From Anaerolineae bacterium (GTDB taxonomy: Bacteria > Chloroflexota > Anaerolineae > Aggregatilineales > Phototrophicaceae), in contig JALHNT010000002.1 in assembly GCA_022843385.1 (NCBI GenBank), forward strand, positions 163,158 to 227,157: a stretch of 64,000 nt of DNA, read 5' to 3'. The position numbers were made by a program, and so were the translations under genes. Of the stretch, positions 17,983-27,714 are shown piece by piece (the first letter of the stretch is position 1; every line of letters begins with the position of its first letter). The notes under the pieces were generated by a model. The model was not told the DNA's origin, made no database searches, and saw only the letters and a program-made list of their open reading frames with translations.

Positions 17983-19956
17983 ATGCAGCGTTTCATCACG
18001 CGCGTGGTATTGCTGGGGTGGGCCCTGCTGGGTGTGATCGCCAGCGGCGCGGTGATGCTTCCACGATTGATTGGCGAAACAGTGTGCGTCGAGCTGACAG
18101 CAACTGTCAATGCCAGTGCGCGACAACCCTTCATCATGGATACCCGGCGCGGTTTCGTTGTGGCTGATCCGCGCCAGAATCAGTGGCCGTTCGGCTGGTT
18201 CAGCCCCACCCAAACCGACGCTTATCTGACTGCCCGCACTACCAATCCAGTACAGCATCTCTATGCGCTTTACAGCCACACGCCAGCTCAGCCGGATGGT
18301 GCGCTCCTGGAAGCAGAAACGATTTTCCAGACCTATTTCGAACAGGCGGATCAACGAATACGCTGGTCCGCCGATGCATCGCGCATCGCCTACATCTGGC
18401 AGACGGCGACTGGCGAGATGCAGTTCGCTATCGCCAATGCCGACGGAACCAACCGACGCAGCCATGCCATCCCTACCCCGCCCCTGCCCACGCCGCTGCT
18501 GCAAGCCATTGTGCAGAACTGGTCGGCAGATGGGCGCTACATCAGCACGATCACCCGGCACCTCAACGCGACGCTGTACACCTTCTGGGATACGGAGACG
18601 GTTCAGCCGATCAGCACGGGACTGGAAAACCAGTCATTGGTACGGGGAACCTGGTCGCCCGCTGGCAATCGTTATGCAGCGCTGCTCGAAAATGAACGCC
18701 AGCAGATTACTCACCTGCTAATCTGGGAGATGGGCGAAGTGGTTCAGCGAATCTCGCTGCCGGAATGGGACATTCAACATCTGGCATGGTCGCCAACGGG
18801 CGAGCATCTGGTGATTGGATACCGAGGGGTCATGGACAGAAATGCCAGAACACCTACTATCTGGCGCTTTGCCATTTACCAACGCACAGGAAATATGGTT
18901 GTCAACAACCTGGCGGGGACAGTCAATAACGTACCCGTATTCAATACCGGTACGTTTCTCGCGCCTAGCGGAGATGTCTTTATTCGCAGTTTTGGTTTCG
19001 AGTGGAGTGGGCTTTATCTGAATGCCGTTTGGTCTTCTGATGGGCGGCATTTCACATACCTGTACAGCCATCCTCAGCCTAATCGACCTCAAATTGATCT
19101 GATGACATTTGATTCCCTGACGGGCAAGACCCGAATGCTGCTATCCCACATCGCACCGGAATTCAAGGAAGGAATTTTTTATCTGATGCTCGGAAGCATG
19201 ATAAACAATCGCTCGCTTGAGTCAATCGCTATGGCAGCTCAGGAAGATCGGCTGCTTATCCCGTACAGGATTGGCGAGAAGTTCCAGATCATTCATACCA
19301 ATGCAGCCTGGGAAAACCCAATTGTCCTAGTAGAAGAGGCGGACGAGATCATTGATCCGATAGTGGACTATTCCATCACAAGCGCTTTCTGGGCTTCAGA
19401 CCTAGTCAGTGCCGGACAGTTCGCTGCTGTGGCCTGGGCAGATCAACAATCCCGCAGACACCTGAGCTTGATTTCTTTTGACGGTCGTCAACGCCTCGAC
19501 ATCCCAGAAGAATTCCTCCAGATCTACAGCTACCGGTTTGTAGGCGAAGACTGGTTGGGATTCACAGCCCACAACGGCAACACTGTCGAAGTGTATCTCT
19601 ATGACTTAAGAGATGTTCAGCTCTACATCGCTATGTCCGACATCGATCCTTTCACACACTGGAATGTCGCATTCGCGCCAAACCGCCAGTACGCCGCCAT
19701 CATTTATAGCAATCGCACGATACCAGAACTGCAACTCTTTGAAATTGCCAGTCAAAAGTCTGTCTATCTTGGCGGTGCCGACTTCGCTCTGCCGTTATGG
19801 TCATCAGATAGTCTCAAATTAGCCGCTCTTTCTTTAGGGGATGCAGGCAGAAGCCTCAAGGTTTTCGAAGCGAGTGGTCAATTGCTTCATGAGTGGCAAC
19901 TTGACGGCGAATTCGCCGCTGCTGATCGCCTGATCAACTGGACGGACTGCACCTGA
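17983..19956 (+). CDS. Membrane-anchored or exported beta-propeller (PD40/WD40-like) protein
   Basis: A 657-residue protein. Residues 5-28 form a hydrophobic segment that can be an uncleaved anchor or signal peptide. The outside part carries at least six propeller signatures of the WSxDGxxxxxL type: WSADGRYI, WSPAGNRYAAL, WSPTGEHLVIG, WSSDGRHFTYL, FAPNRQYAAII and WSSDSLKLAAL. These are spaced as blades of a TolB/PD40 propeller. There is no enzymatic motif. It probably acts as a binding scaffold at the cell surface; partner unknown. It follows the SDR gene by 17 bases and converges on a P450 gene, the two stops being 12 bases apart. Confidence 0.8.
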   Translation: MQRFITRVVLLGWALLGVIASGAVMLPRLIGETVCVELTATVNASARQPFIMDTRRGFVVADPRQNQWPFGWFSPTQTDAYLTARTTNPVQHLYALYSHTPAQPDGALLEAETIFQTYFEQADQRIRWSADASRIAYIWQTATGEMQFAIANADGTNRRSHAIPTPPLPTPLLQAIVQNWSADGRYISTITRHLNATLYTFWDTETVQPISTGLENQSLVRGTWSPAGNRYAALLENERQQITHLLIWEMGEVVQRISLPEWDIQHLAWSPTGEHLVIGYRGVMDRNARTPTIWRFAIYQRTGNMVVNNLAGTVNNVPVFNTGTFLAPSGDVFIRSFGFEWSGLYLNAVWSSDGRHFTYLYSHPQPNRPQIDLMTFDSLTGKTRMLLSHIAPEFKEGIFYLMLGSMINNRSLESIAMAAQEDRLLIPYRIGEKFQIIHTNAAWENPIVLVEEADEIIDPIVDYSITSAFWASDLVSAGQFAAVAWADQQSRRHLSLISFDGRQRLDIPEEFLQIYSYRFVGEDWLGFTAHNGNTVEVYLYDLRDVQLYIAMSDIDPFTHWNVAFAPNRQYAAIIYSNRTIPELQLFEIASQKSVYLGGADFALPLWSSDSLKLAALSLGDAGRSLKVFEASGQLLHEWQLDGEFAAADRLINWTDCT

Positions 19957-19968
19957 TCAGTTGGCAAA

Positions 19969-21432
19969 TCAAGCCTTGCGGTCTCTATCAACTACAGCCA
20001 CAGTCTCTTCCTCGCTTTGCAGCATCCAGGCGCGACCGGATGCCGATGCCGTACGCGGATAGAGCGTCATGAGCAAGTCCTGATTGGGACGCAGCACGGG
20101 CATGGTAGTGGGCTGAATCTGGATGCCGGGCTTGAGGCTGGTATGATAGGCCTGAGCCGCCATCGCCAGGATGAGCTGCATCTCCATGATGGCAAAGTTG
20201 TTGCCGATGCACAGGCGCGGGCCTTCGCCGAAGGGAACATAAGCCTGACGCGGGATGGCGCGTTCCGGGTGGAAGCGTTCGGGGTCGAAACGCTCGGCAT
20301 CATCCCAGAAATCGGGATGGCGATGCACGACATAGGGACTGATGAGGACGGTGGTGCCAGCTTTCACGGGATGCCCGCCAATCGTATCGTCCGCGACGAC
20401 TGTGCGTGGAATCAACCAGGCCGGCGGATACAAACGCATTGTCTCTTCGATAATCATGCGGCTGTAGGTCAGGCGCGGCACATCGGCAAAGGTGGGGACA
20501 CGCCCGCCCAGCACCTCATCGAGTTCACGGTGCAGCCGCCGTTCGACTTCCGGGTGCTGCCATAGTAGATACCAGACCCAGGCCATGACGGTCGCTGAGG
20601 TTTCATGGCCGGCCATGAACACAGTGAATACTTCGTCGCGCACCTGTTGGTCGGTCATGCGTTCGCCGGTGTCCTGATCCTGCATATCGAGCAGCATCCC
20701 CAGCAGATCGCCGGACGGACTGGGATTAGCACGGCGATCCGCGATGAAGCGGTAGACCACGCGGTCAATCTGCTCCATCACCGCGCGGAACTCGCCATCG
20801 CCGGGGAGTGGGATGAAGTCGGGCAGGAAGAAAGTCCACATGCGGACGTTCATCAGCCGCAGCGCTTTGGTGAAGGCATCGACCATCGCACGGGTCTCAT
20901 CGCGGTCAATACCGGTGCCAAACATGGCGCGGACGATGATCTGCATGGTGACTTCGGACATGGCATGAGCCATTTCTACCGGCTGGCGGGCTTCGGAAGC
21001 GGTCTTCCAGTCCTTCAGCATCAAGTCAATCGAGTCGGTGATGGTGGTGGTCAAGTCGGCTAACTGCTGACGGTGAAAGGCGAGCTGCATGAGGCGACGC
21101 TGACGCAGCCAGTAATCGCCTTCGCTGGCGAGCAGACCGTTGCCGACCAGTTTGCGGATGGCAATCCACATCGAGCCTTTGCTGAAATTGCGCCAGTTGT
21201 CTTGCAGGACATAACGGACGTGATCGGGATGATGCACCAGCAGCAGTTGCGCCACTCCCAGATTCAGCGGCACCAGATCGCCCCGTTCGCGTTGGCTGTT
21301 GAGGAAGAAGTCCAGCGGATTCTTCGCCAGGCTGGGGACTGCCCCTACCCCATAGGCTTTCCACGTAGCTGTTGCCTGCGCCTGGTTGCTGTTCGACATA
21401 GTGTTGTCGGCCTTTTCTGGTGGCTGATGCAT
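19969..21432 (-). CDS. Cytochrome P450
   Basis: A 487-residue soluble P450. The I-helix AGHETS lies near residue 275, the K-helix ETMR near 330 and the heme motif FGEGPRLCIG with its cysteine near 407. It carries an extra C-terminal tail of about 30 residues after the family's normal end. No anchor or fused reductase is present. The start may be the ATG at 21432 or the in-frame ATG at 21399, which has AAAGG 11 bases before it. It is the second gene of an operon with the hydrolase/acyl-CoA-synthetase fusion 49 bases upstream, which suggests a fatty-acyl or similar carboxylic substrate. That link is inference. Confidence 0.92.
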   Translation of the reverse strand: MHQPPEKADNTMSNSNQAQATATWKAYGVGAVPSLAKNPLDFFLNSQRERGDLVPLNLGVAQLLLVHHPDHVRYVLQDNWRNFSKGSMWIAIRKLVGNGLLASEGDYWLRQRRLMQLAFHRQQLADLTTTITDSIDLMLKDWKTASEARQPVEMAHAMSEVTMQIIVRAMFGTGIDRDETRAMVDAFTKALRLMNVRMWTFFLPDFIPLPGDGEFRAVMEQIDRVVYRFIADRRANPSPSGDLLGMLLDMQDQDTGERMTDQQVRDEVFTVFMAGHETSATVMAWVWYLLWQHPEVERRLHRELDEVLGGRVPTFADVPRLTYSRMIIEETMRLYPPAWLIPRTVVADDTIGGHPVKAGTTVLISPYVVHRHPDFWDDAERFDPERFHPERAIPRQAYVPFGEGPRLCIGNNFAIMEMQLILAMAAQAYHTSLKPGIQIQPTTMPVLRPNQDLLMTLYPRTASASGRAWMLQSEEETVAVVDRDRKA

Positions 21433-21481
21433 TTCTGAACATCATATACTAAGAAGGTAAATCTGCCTACCGGTTGATGAC

Positions 21482-23971
21482 TTACGTCTCGTCATCTTCC
21501 GCTGGCGACTCTTCGACCAGCAAGCGCCGCAGCACTTTGCCGACGAAACTCTTGGGCAGCTCTTCGCGGAACTCGACTTCCCAGGGGACAGCATATTCCT
21601 TCAAGCGCCGCTTACAGAGGGTAATCAGTTCATCGGCTGTCAGCTTGGTGCCGGGACGTGGAACGACATAAGCCCGAATGCGCTGGTCACCATTCCCGCC
21701 GGAGACACTCAGGCCGACTACCGCCACTTCCTTAACGCCGGGATGTTCATACAGCACTTCCTCGACATCGCGCGGATAGACCTGATATTTGCCCGCCAGG
21801 ATCATCTCTTTCTTGCGGCTGATGATCTGAAAATAGCCATCCTCATCCATGCGGGCGATGTCGCCGGTCAGCAGCCAGCCATCGGGCGAGAACGGCTGCT
21901 CCGAGTCCGCTTTGCCCAGATAGCCGATCATGACCTGCGGCCCGTTGACCGCCAGTTCGCCAATCTGCCCTGGTGGAAGGGGCTGCCCGGTCGCCAGATC
22001 GAGGATGCGGGCGTCGGTGCCGGGCATGGGGATCCCGATGCTGCCCACTTTTCGCAGTCCCCGCAGCGGGTTTGAGTGAGTGACTGGCCCGGCTTCGGTC
22101 AGGCCGTAGCCTTCCACCAGCCGACCACGAGTCAGTTTCTCGAAGGCTTCCTGCACTTCGACTGGCAGCGGCGCAGCGCCGGAGATGCAGGCTTTGATGC
22201 TGCTGATGCCGAAGTTACGCACATCCTTGAACTGGTTGATCGCCATGTACATCGTCGGCACGCCGGGGAGCAAGGTGGGCCGGTAGCGCTTGATGGTTTG
22301 CAACACATCGCGGGTGACGAAATTGGGCAGGATAACGATGCGCGCCCCCAGCGCAATCGGCACATTCATGGCTGCGGTCATGCCGTAGCTATGGGAAAAC
22401 GGCAGGACCGCAAGCACCGTCTCATACCCTTCTTTGAGGTCGGCAATCCAGTGCCGGGTTTGCAGGGCGTTCGCCAGCACCGCGCGATGACTGAGCATCA
22501 CGCCTTTGGGCTTATCGGTGGTGCCGCCAGTGTATTTGATGACAGCCACCTCATCCGGTTCCACCTCGACCTGCGGGCGCGTGGGTGGATGGGAGCGCAG
22601 CAGGTGAGTCCAGAGTATCTCGCGCTTCTGCAGACCATCCGGCAGACGATGACCTTCCTTTTGCTCGCGCTGCAAGCTGAACATCATTTGCTTGAGCGGT
22701 GACAGATAATCCTTGACTGAGGTGAAGATCACGCCGCGTAGTTCGGTACGCGCCAGGACATAGCGCGCTGTTTCATGAAACAGGGTCAGCGTGACCAGAA
22801 AATCGGCGGCTGAGTCCTTGATCTGGCGCATCAGTTCGTCACGTTCATTGACCGGGCTGGTGGAAACGACAACGCCGCCGGCTTTGAGGATGGCGTAGTA
22901 GGCGATCACATATTGCGGCGTGTTGGGGAGCAGCAGCATGACGCGCGTCCCCTTCTCGCAGCCTAATGAGCGCAGGGCATTCGCCAGTCGGTTGGCTTCG
23001 GCATCCAACTGGCGATAATTGAGTGTGCGTCCACCAAAGACCAGTGCCGGACGATTGCCAAAACGACGGACAGCGCTGTGCAGCAGGCGAAAGAGCGGGC
23101 GTTTGGGCAGCCCCAACATCAATGGCACACCCTGTTCGTAGTGTTTAGCCCAGGGACGATTCGAGATGAAGGATGGATCGGTGCGCTTGCCCCACCAGCT
23201 CGGCTCATCCACCGCGCCGCCGACAAAGCGACTGATAGCACGGTTGACAGCTTCAGCCCGTTCCAGCGGCACCAGATGGCGCGAGACGCCGATGTTGACA
23301 TCTTCGGCGTTCGGTATCGTCCGCGCCACTTCTTCAAAGACGGCTGTGGGGTAAACCTGATCGCGCTCGCCGCGGATGACCAGCACCGGCATCCGCAGAT
23401 CACGGAACATGCTCCAGCCGTTCCAGCGCGACATATTGTTGAAGTAGATGTTCTTCAGCACGTGCGCCTGGGCAGCCAGTTGTTTGCGGACGAGGCGCTG
23501 CACCGGTGACAGGATCGCCAGCGGCAGCCGCAGCGCCATCACGGCCCCGCCGAGCAACGGATACTCGCCCGTGGTGGCAATCAGCACCAGATGGGAAATA
23601 TCCTGCGGACGGCGATGAGCGAACTCGGTGACAATCGCGCCGCCAAAAGAATGCCCGACCAGGATGAAGGGGAGCTGCACATCCAGCCGCTTTAGCAGCC
23701 TATCGAGATCAGCCTGCATCTCATCCATCGAATAGGAGGTATAGGGCGCATCCGAGCGCCCGTGACCTCGCACATCGTAGGCGATCACGCGGTAGTTATC
23801 AGAAAAGGCCTTGAGCTGATTCTGCCACTGCATGGCATAGCCGCCAAAGCCATGCACAAACACCATCGTGCCGATGGCCTTTTCCGGGGCAACTTCAATG
23901 TAACTGAGGCGGACGGGCGGGTTATCCGAAACCAGAATATCTTCGCGGTAAAGCTCTAGATCGACCTGCAC
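21482..23971 (-). CDS. Fusion of an alpha/beta-hydrolase and an acyl-CoA synthetase (ANL) domain
   Basis: An 829-residue two-domain protein. The GTG at 23971 has GAGGGGG seven bases upstream and is a better start than the far upstream ATG. Residues about 10-265 form an alpha/beta-hydrolase with oxyanion FVHGFGG, nucleophile S108 in GHSFGG, an acid in RGERDQVYP and a histidine in SRHLVPLE. From about residue 290 it is an adenylate-forming enzyme: P-loop YTGGTTDKPKG near 481, GYGLTEAGP, LLTGDIARMDEDGYF and the catalytic lysine in PKSFVGKVLRR near 810. It could release an acid from an ester or thioester and activate it with CoA. The downstream P450 is probably co-transcribed. Confidence 0.88.
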   Translation of the reverse strand: MQVDLELYREDILVSDNPPVRLSYIEVAPEKAIGTMVFVHGFGGYAMQWQNQLKAFSDNYRVIAYDVRGHGRSDAPYTSYSMDEMQADLDRLLKRLDVQLPFILVGHSFGGAIVTEFAHRRPQDISHLVLIATTGEYPLLGGAVMALRLPLAILSPVQRLVRKQLAAQAHVLKNIYFNNMSRWNGWSMFRDLRMPVLVIRGERDQVYPTAVFEEVARTIPNAEDVNIGVSRHLVPLERAEAVNRAISRFVGGAVDEPSWWGKRTDPSFISNRPWAKHYEQGVPLMLGLPKRPLFRLLHSAVRRFGNRPALVFGGRTLNYRQLDAEANRLANALRSLGCEKGTRVMLLLPNTPQYVIAYYAILKAGGVVVSTSPVNERDELMRQIKDSAADFLVTLTLFHETARYVLARTELRGVIFTSVKDYLSPLKQMMFSLQREQKEGHRLPDGLQKREILWTHLLRSHPPTRPQVEVEPDEVAVIKYTGGTTDKPKGVMLSHRAVLANALQTRHWIADLKEGYETVLAVLPFSHSYGMTAAMNVPIALGARIVILPNFVTRDVLQTIKRYRPTLLPGVPTMYMAINQFKDVRNFGISSIKACISGAAPLPVEVQEAFEKLTRGRLVEGYGLTEAGPVTHSNPLRGLRKVGSIGIPMPGTDARILDLATGQPLPPGQIGELAVNGPQVMIGYLGKADSEQPFSPDGWLLTGDIARMDEDGYFQIISRKKEMILAGKYQVYPRDVEEVLYEHPGVKEVAVVGLSVSGGNGDQRIRAYVVPRPGTKLTADELITLCKRRLKEYAVPWEVEFREELPKSFVGKVLRRLLVEESPAEDDET

Positions 23972-24205
23972 AGGCCATCCCCCTCTTTTTTCAAGAATAT
24001 CTCTTAAGGCGATTATATCCCATGCCAGTAGCAGAAGCGCGTCGTCAATAGCCAACACCAATCCGCCGCAGAATCCCCCAACTTCTAGGGGTTGTCATTC
24101 TGTAACGCTATTGATCCGTACAAAAAGCGTACACTGGTACAGCGCTGGTAGGTCAGTGCATCGAAATTGTCTTGTGCAGCCAAAATCGACAGGGGGTTTT
24201 GGATT

Positions 24206-27148
24206 ATGCCCGATTTCTATCGCCTCACGATTCCAGAGAGCATCGCTGCCCTCAAAACCGACATCAGCACCGGATTGAATGACACGGAAGTTGCCAGCCG
24301 ACAGACCGAGCATGGCAAGAACAGTCTGCCAGCCGGCGAAGGCGTGAACTGGCTGAAGCTGATTCTGGCACAGTACACCGAGTTGATGGTCATCATCCTG
24401 ATTGTGGCGGCGATCATTTCTGCGCTGCTGGGCGACACCAAAGATGTGATCGTCATCGTCGCTATCGTGATTCTGAACGCCATCATTGGCACCTATCAGG
24501 AATTTCAGGCGGAGAAGGCGTTGGCCGCCCTGAGCGCCATGCAGGTACCGCTGGTGCGGGTACGGCGCAAGGGGAAGCTGGAACAGATCAGCGCCGAAGA
24601 CCTGGTTCCAGGCGACATCGTCATCCTGAGCGAAGGGGATCGTATCCCGGCTGATGGGCGCATCATCGAATCAGTCAATCTGAACATCGACGAGTCAGCG
24701 CTCACCGGCGAATCCGTACCAGTGGAGAAAAAAGCCGACCGGATGACCGATGAGGCAGCGGTGGCCGTCGCTGACCGCCATAACATGGCTTTCATGGGAT
24801 CAGCCGTCACCTATGGGCGCGGCGAGCTGGTGGTGACCGAAACCGGTCTCAAGACCGAGTTAGGCAACATCGCCGCCATGCTGCTGCAAGTCGAGCAAGG
24901 GGTCACACCGCTGCAACGCCGCCTGAACCGGTTGAGTCAGATTCTGGCGATGGGGGCCGGTATAGTGGTCTTCATCGTCTTCATCGCCGGCGTGATACGC
25001 GGCATTCCGATTCAGGAGATGTTCCTGACCTCGATCAGTCTGGCGGTGGCTGCCGTCCCAGAAGGATTACCAGCGCTCATCACCATCAGCCTGTCGTTGG
25101 GCGCGGCGCGGATGGTGCGGCGTCATGCGCTGATCCGGCGGCTGCCGGCTGTCGAGACGCTGGGTTCAGTCACGGTGATCTGCTCGGACAAGACCGGCAC
25201 ACTGACCAAGAACGAGATGACTGCCACCCAGATCGCGCTGCCGGGGCGGGAGTCCATCGACATCGGCGGGGTTGGCTACGCCCCCAAAGGTGACTTCAAG
25301 AGCGCGGGCAAATCCATCGAGATCGGCCAGGAGCAGCAGGTAAAGCGCTTCCTCTGGGCCAGCAGCCTGTGCAACAATGCACATTTGCAGTCAGGGGAAC
25401 AAAGCAACAGCTACACCATCCTGGGTGACACGACCGAAGGTGCACTGCTGGTCGCGGCGGAAAAAGCGGGCTATCAACGACACGCGCTGGAGACTCACCT
25501 GCCGCGCGTGGCTGAACTCCCCTTCAGCAGCGAACGCAAAGCGATGACCACCATCCACGAAATCAGCGCGGTAGCCGACGCGAAACTGTTCGGCGACCAG
25601 CGCTACATCGCCCTCACCAAAGGTGCGCCGGATCAACTGCTGGAATGGGCAACGCATGAGTATCATCAGGCTGGGCTTCAGGCGCTCACACCGGAGCGGC
25701 GACAGGCTTACAGCGCACAAGTGGATCAGATGGCGCAGGGCGGGCTGCGCGTCCTGGGACTGGCCTGTAAATCCTTCGACCAACTACCAGAGACTCTGAC
25801 GCCGGCGTTTGAGCGCGAATTGACCCTGCTAGGCCTGATTGGAATCCTTGACCCGGCGCGTCCCGAAGCCCGTGAGGCGGTGAAAATCGCCAAAGAGGCC
25901 GGCATCCGTGCGGTGATGATTACCGGCGATCATGCCCTGACTGCCGAAACCATCGCCCGCGATCTCGGCATCCTGAGCAACGGGCAGAAAGCGGTGACGG
26001 GCAACCAGCTTGAAGCGATGACCGAGGCCCAAATGCTGAAGAGCTTCGAGACCACATCGGTTTACGCCCGCGTTTCACCGGAACATAAACTGAAGCTGGT
26101 GCAGGCACTACAAAGCCAGTCGCAGATCGTGGCGATGACGGGCGATGGAGTGAATGATGCGCCAGCCCTCAAGCAGGCTGATATTGGCGTGGCGATGGGG
26201 ATCACCGGGACGGATGTCAGCAAGGGCGCAGCGGCGATGGTGCTGACCGATGACAACTTCGCCTCGATTGTGGCCGCGGTGGAAGAAGGCCGCGTCATTT
26301 ACGACAATATCCGCAAGTTCATCAAATACTTGCTTAGTTCAAACGTCGGCGAAATCCTGGTGATGTTCGTCGCGCTGGTCGCCGGGCTGAAGATTCCGCT
26401 GCTGGCAATCCAAATCCTGTGGATCAACCTGGTGACCGATGGGCTGCCGGCTATCGCGCTGGGCTTTGAACCGGCTGAAGACGATGTGATGAAACGCAAG
26501 CCACGTCCACTGAGCGAAAATATCTTTGCTGGCGGGATGGGCATACATATCATCTGGGTGTCGATCCTGCTGACAACCCTGACGCTGGGCAGTTATCTCT
26601 ATGGCTATGCCTCACACGATCTCGACCCCTTCAGCCCGACGCTGGCGGTTGAGCATCTGGATTATGCCACGCTGCAGAGCCTGATTGATGCGGATGCCTT
26701 CGCCCGTTTGGTACCAACCGATTGGGATGCCCTGACGCTGGAAGAACGCAGCGAACTGCTGCTGGCGCACGAACGAGATGCGGCAGAGGGAGAAACCGGC
26801 AGTGGTGGCATCCTGGGAGAAGCCGAACAACTGCCGCGCACACTGGCCTTTTCGGTGCTGGCGATGGGGCAGATTTTCCATGTCGTCGCCATCCATGCCG
26901 GGGACAAGGCTTCGTTCTTTCAGGACTGGTTCGGGAAGAATCGGCTGCTGCTCTACGCCGTCATCTCGACGACCCTACTGCAACTGGCGGTCATTTATGT
27001 GCCGATCATGGAGCGCACGTTCGAGACCTCGCCCCTAAGTCTGGGCGAGCTGCTGCTGACCTTTGGATTGGCGTCGGTCATCTTCATCGCGGTGGAAATC
27101 GAAAAGGCCATGCGCCGTCGACGCCAGGCACAGATGATTCCCGGCTAA
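24206..27148 (+). CDS. P-type Ca2+-transporting ATPase, SERCA-like
   Basis: A 980-residue type II P-type ATPase of the cell membrane. It has actuator TGES, M4 ion-site PEGLPA, phosphorylated D328 in CSDKTGTLT, hinge [11 protein letters not shown] near residue 645 and M6 [12 protein letters not shown], which together fit the Ca2+ (or possibly Mn2+) group. The ATG has AGGGGG nine bases before it. Residues about 800-874, between predicted M7 and M8, form a 75-residue acidic insertion, longer than in typical bacterial SERCA relatives. The gene stands alone, divergent from the fusion enzyme; the 234-bp gap before it shows no clear promoter I can name. Its stop is nine bases from the convergent cysC stop. 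Confidence 0.92.
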   Translation: MPDFYRLTIPESIAALKTDISTGLNDTEVASRQTEHGKNSLPAGEGVNWLKLILAQYTELMVIILIVAAIISALLGDTKDVIVIVAIVILNAIIGTYQEFQAEKALAALSAMQVPLVRVRRKGKLEQISAEDLVPGDIVILSEGDRIPADGRIIESVNLNIDESALTGESVPVEKKADRMTDEAAVAVADRHNMAFMGSAVTYGRGELVVTETGLKTELGNIAAMLLQVEQGVTPLQRRLNRLSQILAMGAGIVVFIVFIAGVIRGIPIQEMFLTSISLAVAAVPEGLPALITISLSLGAARMVRRHALIRRLPAVETLGSVTVICSDKTGTLTKNEMTATQIALPGRESIDIGGVGYAPKGDFKSAGKSIEIGQEQQVKRFLWASSLCNNAHLQSGEQSNSYTILGDTTEGALLVAAEKAGYQRHALETHLPRVAELPFSSERKAMTTIHEISAVADAKLFGDQRYIALTKGAPDQLLEWATHEYHQAGLQALTPERRQAYSAQVDQMAQGGLRVLGLACKSFDQLPETLTPAFERELTLLGLIGILDPARPEAREAVKIAKEAGIRAVMITGDHALTAETIARDLGILSNGQKAVTGNQLEAMTEAQMLKSFETTSVYARVSPEHKLKLVQALQSQSQIVAMTGDGVNDAPALKQADIGVAMGITGTDVSKGAAAMVLTDDNFASIVAAVEEGRVIYDNIRKFIKYLLSSNVGEILVMFVALVAGLKIPLLAIQILWINLVTDGLPAIALGFEPAEDDVMKRKPRPLSENIFAGGMGIHIIWVSILLTTLTLGSYLYGYASHDLDPFSPTLAVEHLDYATLQSLIDADAFARLVPTDWDALTLEERSELLLAHERDAAEGETGSGGILGEAEQLPRTLAFSVLAMGQIFHVVAIHAGDKASFFQDWFGKNRLLLYAVISTTLLQLAVIYVPIMERTFETSPLSLGELLLTFGLASVIFIAVEIEKAMRRRRQAQMIPG

Positions 27149-27157
27149 CCGGTGCTA

Positions 27158-27706
27158 TCAGTCATTACGCAGTGGAGGCGTCAGGCCGCGTTGTTCCAGC
27201 CAAGTGAGAATGCGCTGCACCGATTGGTCTACAGGCTCCTGGTCGGTACGGATGTGCAGGTCAGGGGCTTCCGGCGCTTCATAGGGATCGTTGACGCCGG
27301 TGAAGTTAGGGATTTGACCGGCCAGGGCTTTGGCATACAGCCCTTTCACATCGCGGGAGGCGCAGACTTCCAGCGGCGCATCGACAAAGACTTCGATGTA
27401 ATTGGTCGTTTCCTGACGGATGACCTGGCGCATGGCGCGATAGGGCGAGATGAAAGCCGCCAGCACGGCAACATTGTTGCGACTGAGGAGTTTCGCCACA
27501 AAGGTGACGCGCTCAATGTTCTTGTCACGATCTTCTTTGGAGAAGCCGAGATCGCGGGTAAGCGACTGACGAACGGTGTCGCCATCCAGCCGTTCGACGC
27601 GCATCGTTCGTGTGCGCATGGCCTGCTCGACGGCCACTGCCAGGGTGGTCTTGCCTGAGCCAGAGAGTCCAGTGAACCAGAGTACGAAACCGGGATGTTG
27701 GAGCAT
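27158..27706 (-). CDS. cysC: Adenylylsulfate kinase
   Basis: A 182-residue APS kinase that makes 3'-phosphoadenylylsulfate (PAPS) from APS and ATP. The P-loop GLSGSGKTT is at residues 13-21. The APS site shows DGDTVRQSLTRDLGFSKEDR. FISPYRAMR and VDAPLEVCASRDVKGLY are family-typical. The start lies eight bases after the sat stop, so the pair forms a sulfate-activation operon. PAPS can feed assimilatory reduction or sulfotransferases; no PAPS reductase or sulfotransferase is seen in the window. Confidence 0.95.
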   Translation of the reverse strand: MLQHPGFVLWFTGLSGSGKTTLAVAVEQAMRTRTMRVERLDGDTVRQSLTRDLGFSKEDRDKNIERVTFVAKLLSRNNVAVLAAFISPYRAMRQVIRQETTNYIEVFVDAPLEVCASRDVKGLYAKALAGQIPNFTGVNDPYEAPEAPDLHIRTDQEPVDQSVQRILTWLEQRGLTPPLRND

Positions 27707-27714
27707 GATGTTTC

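Noticed and set aside
21482..23971. The hydrolase/ANL fusion as an OleBC beta-lactone synthetase fusion of the olefin pathway
   Set aside because: OleB is haloalkane-dehalogenase-like with an aspartate nucleophile, but here the motif is GHSFGG with serine. No oleA or oleD gene is near, and the ANL half ends with a normal acyl-CoA-synthetase PKSFVGKVLRR.
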